DNA of 64,000 nt from an uncultured Candidatus Melainabacteria bacterium (GTDB lineage Bacteria > Cyanobacteriota > Vampirovibrionia > Gastranaerophilales > Gastranaerophilaceae): contig CAKVIG010000001.1 of assembly GCA_934754515.1 (NCBI GenBank), positions 1-64,000 on the forward strand. Direction: 5' to 3'. The notes beneath the pieces were generated by a model, which ran no database searches, was not told the origin of the DNA, and saw only the letters and a list, made by a program, of their open reading frames with translations. Position numbers and translations under genes: made by a program. Below are positions 58,915-64,000 of this stretch, one piece after another. Position 1 is the stretch's first letter, and every line of letters begins with the position of its first letter.

Positions 58915-61305
58915 TTAAAGGATTTGTGTTCTAATATTTCTCAAAACAAAAATTTGTTAATGTTTTTGACTGTAAGTGTTTATATTTTAGCTTTATTTGC
59001 AACGCTTAGCGGATTGAGTCAAATTTTTGCAATCATTTTTTCAATACTTCTTTTGACTGCACTTTTTACAGATTTATTTCCCGCAAAATATATTTTGGTT
59101 TGGGCGTTTATTTTTTATTTGGGAATTTTTAACACGTCATCAAGGCTCAAAAACACGGACGATTTATTAAACTTAGCACCTCAAAATTCTACTATCTATG
59201 GCAAAGTTTTAAGCATTCCCGAAAATAAAGGCAAAGACAAAACAAAATTCTTTTTTAGAGTAGATAAAATTGAATACGACAATGAAGTTCAGGAATTTAA
59301 AGACGAAAAGACTTTAGTAACTCTAAATTCTTTAGACAAATTAAAACTTTACGACAATTATAAAATTACAGGGCGTTTATCAACTCCTTTTAAAGCCGGT
59401 AATCCTTCTCAATTCGATTACAGTAACTATTTGAGAAATTTTGATACGTATTCCGTATTTTACGGCAAAACTTATGAAAAATTTAATGGTGAAATCAACG
59501 CAAAAGAAAAGCTTTTGCAGAAAATAAACGACCACAGAGAAAAAATTATTGCTTTGCATTCAAACTTTTTAGCCTCGCCAAATTTGGAAATTCTAGGCGG
59601 AATTGTGTTTGGTGACGACGCAGTTTCTCCGCCGGAAAACATCAAGAAATCTTTTATTAATTCGGGCTTACTTCACATTTTGGCAGCTTCGGGCATGAAT
59701 GTTGCGTTTATTTTCTCGTTCTTCTATTTCTTTTTGTCACTGTTTAGAATAAATTACAAAACCAATATTCTGTTTTGTATGCTGATGGTGCTTGTTTATT
59801 CGCTCATGACAGGGTTAGGGCCGTCAGTAGTCAGGGCAACTTTTATGCTTGTATTTGTACTTTTGGGCAAACTAATTGATAGAGATGCACATTCCGTGTC
59901 GCTTTTGGCGTTTGTCGCATTTTTGATGCTCTTATATAATCCGATGTACATAAATGACGTTGGTTTTCAGTTGTCTTTTGTTGTAACCTTCGGGCTTTTA
60001 GTTACAACTCCGTTTATAGTAAGATGCAAGAATCGTTTTCTTAATTGGATATTAGGAACAATTTCAATTCCTATTATTGCACAACTTTGGGTAATTCCTA
60101 TTCAGATTTTTTATTTCAACAACATAAGTTTGTATTCTGTTTTTGCTAACATAATGAGTGTGCCAATTCTTTCGGTTATAAGTTTTGGCGGTTTCGTAAG
60201 TTCTCTTATTGCGCCGATTACACCGATTTTTGTATGCAAATTATTTGATATTGTTTTAAATCCGCTTTTAACTTTCTTGGTTTGGATTTCAGATTTTTGG
60301 GGAAGTTTACCGCATGCAGCTTGTCAAACAACGCATCCGTCAATTTTTCAAATTCTTGTTTATTATTTGATTTTACTTTTAATTACTGCACTTTTGAATA
60401 AAGAAATCAGAGAAAAATATTCAAGAATATTAAAAATCGCTCTTGCTTCACTTTTATTAGTTTTACTTGTTTCAATAATTCCAATCAGAAACAACAATCT
60501 TGAAATTATGGCGTTTGATGTAGGGAATGCAGATTCGTTTTTAATCAAAACTCCCGACAATAAATACATCATGATTGACACTGCAAAAAGCGGTTATAAC
60601 GGCGGAAAATCGCAGGCAGAAATGTTGATTTTAAAGTATATGCTTGATAAAGGCATAAAAGAACTTGATACGCTCATTGTTACTCACTTTGATAACGACC
60701 ACTGCGGCGGCGCAGTTGATTTGATGAACGGTTTGCGTGTTAAGAATTTGTACGTAAATTCTGATAATCACCCATCTATTGCAGCAAAAGAAATTTATGA
60801 AACGGCTGATGTTCGTGATGTGAATTTGATTTTGGCGGAAAATAATAAAACGATTTATGACTCAAACGGTTTAGTGCTTAAAAACTTTATTTCACCTGAC
60901 AGTTTAGAAATAGGAGATAACGAAGCTTCTATTTTGACTTTACTTAGTTACAAAGATTTTTCAATGTTATTTACAGGCGATTCCGGAATAGAAACTTTTA
61001 ATCGCTTGAAAAAAGATTTACCAAAAGACATTACGGTTCTAAAAGTCGGTCACCACGGTGCATTAGGCGTTGTGAACAAAGAGATGATAAATTATTTAAA
61101 TCCGAAAATTTCGTTGATTTCGGTTGGTGAAAATAAATTCGGACATCCTACAGTTTACACGATGAATATACTAAAAAATACACAAATTTTGAGAACAGAC
61201 ATAAATAATTCTGTTAAATTTGTTATCAATAACAAAAATTTTAAAATTTATACTTTTAATATTAAGAAGAAAAAATATCAATTAAAGAACTCACAAACTG
61301 CCTGA
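58912..61305 (+). CDS. comEC: ComEC/Rec2 DNA-uptake channel protein with MBL domain
   Basis: A 797-aa inner-membrane protein for passage of single-stranded DNA in transformation. The N-terminal membrane segments (1-70) and DUF4131/OB domain (80-190) are followed by the competence channel (SGLLHILAASGMNVAFIFSF, GLGPSVVRATFM, QLSFVVTFGLL) with about eight helices. A C-terminal metallo-beta-lactamase domain has MAFDVGNADSFLIKTP, VTHFDNDHCGGAVDLMNG (HxDxDHxGG-like), LFTGDSG and KVGHHGALG. It is full length and appears functional. comEA is not nearby. Confidence 0.95.
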   Translation: MLKDLCSNISQNKNLLMFLTVSVYILALFATLSGLSQIFAIIFSILLLTALFTDLFPAKYILVWAFIFYLGIFNTSSRLKNTDDLLNLAPQNSTIYGKVLSIPENKGKDKTKFFFRVDKIEYDNEVQEFKDEKTLVTLNSLDKLKLYDNYKITGRLSTPFKAGNPSQFDYSNYLRNFDTYSVFYGKTYEKFNGEINAKEKLLQKINDHREKIIALHSNFLASPNLEILGGIVFGDDAVSPPENIKKSFINSGLLHILAASGMNVAFIFSFFYFFLSLFRINYKTNILFCMLMVLVYSLMTGLGPSVVRATFMLVFVLLGKLIDRDAHSVSLLAFVAFLMLLYNPMYINDVGFQLSFVVTFGLLVTTPFIVRCKNRFLNWILGTISIPIIAQLWVIPIQIFYFNNISLYSVFANIMSVPILSVISFGGFVSSLIAPITPIFVCKLFDIVLNPLLTFLVWISDFWGSLPHAACQTTHPSIFQILVYYLILLLITALLNKEIREKYSRILKIALASLLLVLLVSIIPIRNNNLEIMAFDVGNADSFLIKTPDNKYIMIDTAKSGYNGGKSQAEMLILKYMLDKGIKELDTLIVTHFDNDHCGGAVDLMNGLRVKNLYVNSDNHPSIAAKEIYETADVRDVNLILAENNKTIYDSNGLVLKNFISPDSLEIGDNEASILTLLSYKDFSMLFTGDSGIETFNRLKKDLPKDITVLKVGHHGALGVVNKEMINYLNPKISLISVGENKFGHPTVYTMNILKNTQILRTDINNSVKFVINNKNFKIYTFNIKKKKYQLKNSQTA

Positions 61306-61339
61306 CAAGAGTACTTTCTTATGTTATCATGTACCTATG
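61302..61339 (+). promoter_or_regulatory. Putative leaderless promoter of matrixin gene
   Basis: CTGACA (61302-61307), N17, TATCAT (61325-61330), gtacct, ATG at 61337. There is no ribosome-binding site. Confidence 0.6.
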
Positions 61340-62116
61340 AGCAGAAACACTTATCTTAATGGAAGCGTAAAAAACGGAAATATAATGCGTTGGCCAATAA
61401 ACAATTTGGTTGTTTATATTGCACCGATGAAATTCTATTCTAAACCGGGTGAAGATGCCAAATATCGCAAAATGGTTTTAGACGCTTTTACTGTTTGGGC
61501 AGCTGCTACAGGCGGGAAATTAAGATTTAGGGTTACAAATGTATTAATGGAATCAAATATAAATGTAGACTGGAAACGAGTGGACAGGCAAGCACTCGGA
61601 CACTGCTATTTCAGCTGGGACGCTCAAGGCAGATTGTATGGCGCAGAGGTTTCCATCGGACTTACTGATGGCAGAATTCACCAGCAATATGACAGCGATA
61701 TTGAAGTCTACCATACGATTTTACACGAAATAGGTCATGCACTTGGCTTAAATCACAGCCCTTACAAAAGTGACATTATGTACACTCCTCACCAATACGG
61801 CGTTTCAGCATTATCAGAAAATGATAAACTTTCTATAAATTGGCTTTACAGACTTCAATCCGGAACTTCCGTCAAACAAATCGCTTCAAAATACGGAATA
61901 TCAACTTCTACTGACATTGATTCCGTTATCAGAAAAATAGAATCAAAAAATGATAACAAAAATGAACAGCAACCTCACATGCAGATTTCCACAAATCGTG
62001 ATTTATTGACAGAAGCAGCTAATATAGGGGATTTAAAACGTTATAACATGATGCTTCAAAACATTTCAATTTCTTCAAATGTTAAGAATTATTTAAATAA
62101 TAACCGCCAAAAGTAA
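61337..62116 (+). CDS. Matrixin-like zinc metalloprotease (M10A type)
   Basis: A 259-aa protein with a single matrixin catalytic domain: RWPINNLVVYIAPMKFYS, FTVWAAATGGKLRFR, ILHEIGHALGLNHSPYKSDI ending in MYTP (zinc site HExxHxxGxxH near residue 135 plus Met-turn). The C-terminal 70 residues are polar and helical. No signal peptide and no pro-domain Cys switch are evident, which is odd for a normally secreted enzyme. It follows comEC after 31 nt but has its own leaderless-type promoter. Confidence 0.88.
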   Translation: MSRNTYLNGSVKNGNIMRWPINNLVVYIAPMKFYSKPGEDAKYRKMVLDAFTVWAAATGGKLRFRVTNVLMESNINVDWKRVDRQALGHCYFSWDAQGRLYGAEVSIGLTDGRIHQQYDSDIEVYHTILHEIGHALGLNHSPYKSDIMYTPHQYGVSALSENDKLSINWLYRLQSGTSVKQIASKYGISTSTDIDSVIRKIESKNDNKNEQQPHMQISTNRDLLTEAANIGDLKRYNMMLQNISISSNVKNYLNNNRQK

Positions 62117-62189
62117 AAATTGGGCAATTTTTCCTAATACAAAGACTTTATTATACTATATGTTGTTTAAAATATAAGGTTATAGTATA

Positions 62190-62975
62190 ATGAAGGTCGA
62201 TTCTATGAGTTTTAAATCTAGTGTATTATACAATCGCAAGGTTGAGCAGGCGAATACAGAAGGTCCTGCCAATCCTTTGAGGCTGAAAGCTAATTTATCA
62301 AGCTTGGCAGCTCTATCAAGCTACAATCAAATTTCTATAAAACCGAAGTTTGATTATGATTCTATGGAAATTTTGACCAAAGTTGATGCCTTGTCAAAAC
62401 TAATTCCACAAGACATACATATTCCTTACAGTTTTAACTCAAATGAAATCAATGGTGAAAGAATTATTGGAAAAGATGGAAATTTAGCCTGCATTAGAGA
62501 ATACGATAATGAAATTGTAAGAGATTATATTCCATCCCAAAATGGCGAAAAGATTTCGCAAATTATTGAACGCGACAGACATAATGGTGCTATTATAAGC
62601 AAAATTGAAAAAATTCAAAAAGAAAACTGCAATGATAAAATAAATGTTACAGTATATGATGATAAAATCAACAACAAATACACAATGTTTCAGATAGAAA
62701 ACGGAAATGTTGCCGGTATCACCGAATTTTTTGCAGACGGTAAAAAGTTTAGAACATTATTAAAAGATACATTAACAAATAAGCCTCAAAGGTATATGGA
62801 AGCAAAAGAAAATGACAATGGAGATTTTATTTTCACAGACGCAAAGCTTGATTCTATTGGTGAAGTAAATGAAATAAAAAAAGTTTCTCCAAACAAGGAA
62901 GTTTGTATCAGATATGAAGGAATGCAAAAAATTGTTGATGTTAAACAAAAGATTTTAGATGACGAAAATCAGTAA
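62190..62975 (+). CDS. Hypothetical protein, 261 aa, N-terminal SFKSS motif
   Basis: Begins VDSMSFKSSVLYNRKVEQAN, the same short motif class as other proteins here, then a Ser/Leu/Ala segment and a beta-rich body with repeating polar strands (GERIIGKDGNLACIREYDNE, NGNVAGITEFFADGKKF). The body looks like wind-up YD/toxin-repeat-type beta hairpins but without a clear consensus. It has no signal peptide. taagg lies 12 nt before ATG. The function is unknown. Confidence 0.65.
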   Translation: MKVDSMSFKSSVLYNRKVEQANTEGPANPLRLKANLSSLAALSSYNQISIKPKFDYDSMEILTKVDALSKLIPQDIHIPYSFNSNEINGERIIGKDGNLACIREYDNEIVRDYIPSQNGEKISQIIERDRHNGAIISKIEKIQKENCNDKINVTVYDDKINNKYTMFQIENGNVAGITEFFADGKKFRTLLKDTLTNKPQRYMEAKENDNGDFIFTDAKLDSIGEVNEIKKVSPNKEVCIRYEGMQKIVDVKQKILDDENQ

Positions 62976-62977
62976 AA

Positions 62978-64000
62978 TTACTCAATATACTTTCCGTCAA
63001 AAAGCTCCATTACCATTTTTTCTTGGTCAGATTCCAAACGTTTTTTATCATTCTCTGTTTTAGGAGTGTCTTCCGCATTTGCTTTTTTTGCAGTTTGTAT
63101 TGGTACTGATTCAGTAACAGGCTCAGTTTCAGTCGCGTTTTGAGCTTGGACAGGCTTTTCAATTTGCGATTGAGGTTTTGGTTGAATATCTTGTTGAGAC
63201 TTTGGCTCAGGAGCGACAGTCGGTGCTGCTATTTTAAAGTTTTTTTTTACTGATTCTGCAGTAATTTCGCCATCTCCACCTTGAGGAAGTCTTACCATTA
63301 CGGAAACATCTGCGTTAAACATCAAGCTTGCAGCCTCTATAAGCATTTGTTTTTTGTTTGTATCATTAATTTGCGCAACCAACTTTTCGTTCTTAAACGT
63401 AATAATAACCCCGTCAGGAGCAATTTTTACAGGAGTTGCTAAATTTAACAGTGCTTTTGTTGAAGGACTTTTTACGTTTAATAACAAAGCTTTCCACAAA
63501 CTCTGAATATCATTACCGTCAGGTTTTTGCGACATCGGAGGCGGTGTAAAATCGTCTTGCGGTTGTGGTTCAACAGCTCTTGGAGCTTCTTGCATAATTG
63601 CTTGTGCAGGAGCAGGTTGACTTGCTTGAGGTTGGCGGACTTGCGGTTTAGTTTCCTGAACAGGAATCGGAGCAGGACGAGTCACATGCGCAACTGGCTG
63701 CGGACGAGGCGCAAGCGCAAAATTTCCGCCTTCCAGAGCCTTGACTCTATTTTGCAAATCCAAAAGTGTAGAGTTTTCGCTCATATTAGCCAAGTCAATC
63801 ATTCCGACTTCAAGCCACAAATGCTGATTGGAAGCAAGTTTCACTTCCTTGATATAATATGTGATTCTCTCTAATAAGAACACAATTTGTTGAGTTTCTA
63901 AAGACTCTTTTTGTTTAACAAGTTCTGCGATTTGAGCTTCATTAAGTCCTGTTAGTTCGCTCAACAAATCTGGTTTACAGTTTTTAACTATAAGCAGATT
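62978..64000 (-). CDS. dnaX: DNA polymerase III subunit tau/gamma, C-terminal part (5' truncated)
   Basis: The frame is open to the window edge: NLLIVKNCKPDLLSELTGL precedes the first visible start-like codon, and RNLLI..KNC..P is the DnaX domain III region. Visible residues: a helical domain III, a Pro/Gln/Ala-rich linker (RPQPVAHVTRPAPIPVQETK), a tau-like domain (LWKALLLNVKSPSTKALLNL) and an acidic tail ending ELFDGKYIE. The ATPase half lies outside. It is convergent with the 261-aa gene, 2 nt apart. Confidence 0.88.
   Translation of the reverse strand, partial: NLLIVKNCKPDLLSELTGLNEAQIAELVKQKESLETQQIVFLLERITYYIKEVKLASNQHLWLEVGMIDLANMSENSTLLDLQNRVKALEGGNFALAPRPQPVAHVTRPAPIPVQETKPQVRQPQASQPAPAQAIMQEAPRAVEPQPQDDFTPPPMSQKPDGNDIQSLWKALLLNVKSPSTKALLNLATPVKIAPDGVIITFKNEKLVAQINDTNKKQMLIEAASLMFNADVSVMVRLPQGGDGEITAESVKKNFKIAAPTVAPEPKSQQDIQPKPQSQIEKPVQAQNATETEPVTESVPIQTAKKANAEDTPKTENDKKRLESDQEKMVMELFDGKYIE

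Overview
The window is AT-rich, with about 60 real genes on both strands. It looks like chromosome of a diderm, flagellated, fermentative gut bacterium. Several features point to the non-photosynthetic cyanobacterial sister lineage (Vampirovibrionia/Melainabacteria, order Gastranaerophilales): complete P- and L-ring genes (flgI, flgH), pyruvate phosphate dikinase, a RecG with a cyanobacterial-style N-terminal extension, 'MGMAASQA..'-type coiled-coil proteins, and small lineage-type proteins with a short N-terminal F-K/Q-G/A/S motif. This placement is inference from gene content, not a database match.

Layout. 1-4.1 kb: end of a LysR-type regulator, a CheR-like methyltransferase, a 95-aa unknown protein, a MacB/LolD-type ATPase, and repeat-filled spacers. 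4.2-13.6 kb: ppdK, a ferritin-like di-iron protein, a secreted protein, panD with an overlapping micro-ORF, an amidase, a ClC antiporter, a DUF1653 gene coupled to a micro-ORF, and an XRE regulator. 13.7-16.7 kb: three glycosyltransferases plus the 3' stub of a lost fourth. 16.8-19.4 kb: a membrane protein, aroF and a PilZ protein. 19.6-29.3 kb: flagellar cluster SLT-flgF-flgG-flgA-flgI-flgJ-(flgM?)-flgH-flgN-flgK-flgL. 29.4-30.5 kb: a CsoR-type copper module with a Cys-rich exported protein. 30.5-33.5 kb: a two-gene operon behind a perfect sigma-28 promoter, then pabBC-pabA. 33.5-38.2 kb: FkbH-like protein, secreted protein, metalloprotease-like protein, and fliA. 38.3-43.9 kb: coaX, two WYL regulators, engB, a tiny hydrophobic peptide gene, prmA, rplU and rpmA. 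44-49.6 kb: Trp-rich repeat protein, recG, a sigma-28-driven coiled-coil protein, a HAD phosphatase and a DUF559 protein. 50-57.5 kb: a giant EF-hand/LysM protein behind another sigma-28 promoter, glnA and ade. 57.6-64 kb: DUF4127, comEC, a matrixin-like protease, an unknown protein, and the 3' part of dnaX.

How the parts connect. FliA (sigma-28) is encoded here and three consensus sigma-28 promoters are readable. All three drive genes of unknown function, so the late flagellar regulon includes uncharacterised products, two of which have no signal peptide and could be exported by the flagellar apparatus. PanD and CoaX belong to pantothenate/CoA synthesis, PabBC/PabA to folate, and AroF to chorismate.

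Most unusual features: (i) about ten genes lack a Shine-Dalgarno sequence and instead have a -10 hexamer ending 6 (once 7) nt before ATG, which suggests leaderless mRNAs; (ii) seven copies of one palindromic repeat sit between successive flagellar genes; (iii) several other palindromic, MITE-like repeat families fill spacers, and two have apparently inserted in frame inside pabBC and prmA; (iv) a 23-aa membrane peptide gene has 5'/3' mRNA complementarity like type I toxin mRNAs. I see no tRNA, rRNA, CRISPR array, transposase or prophage.
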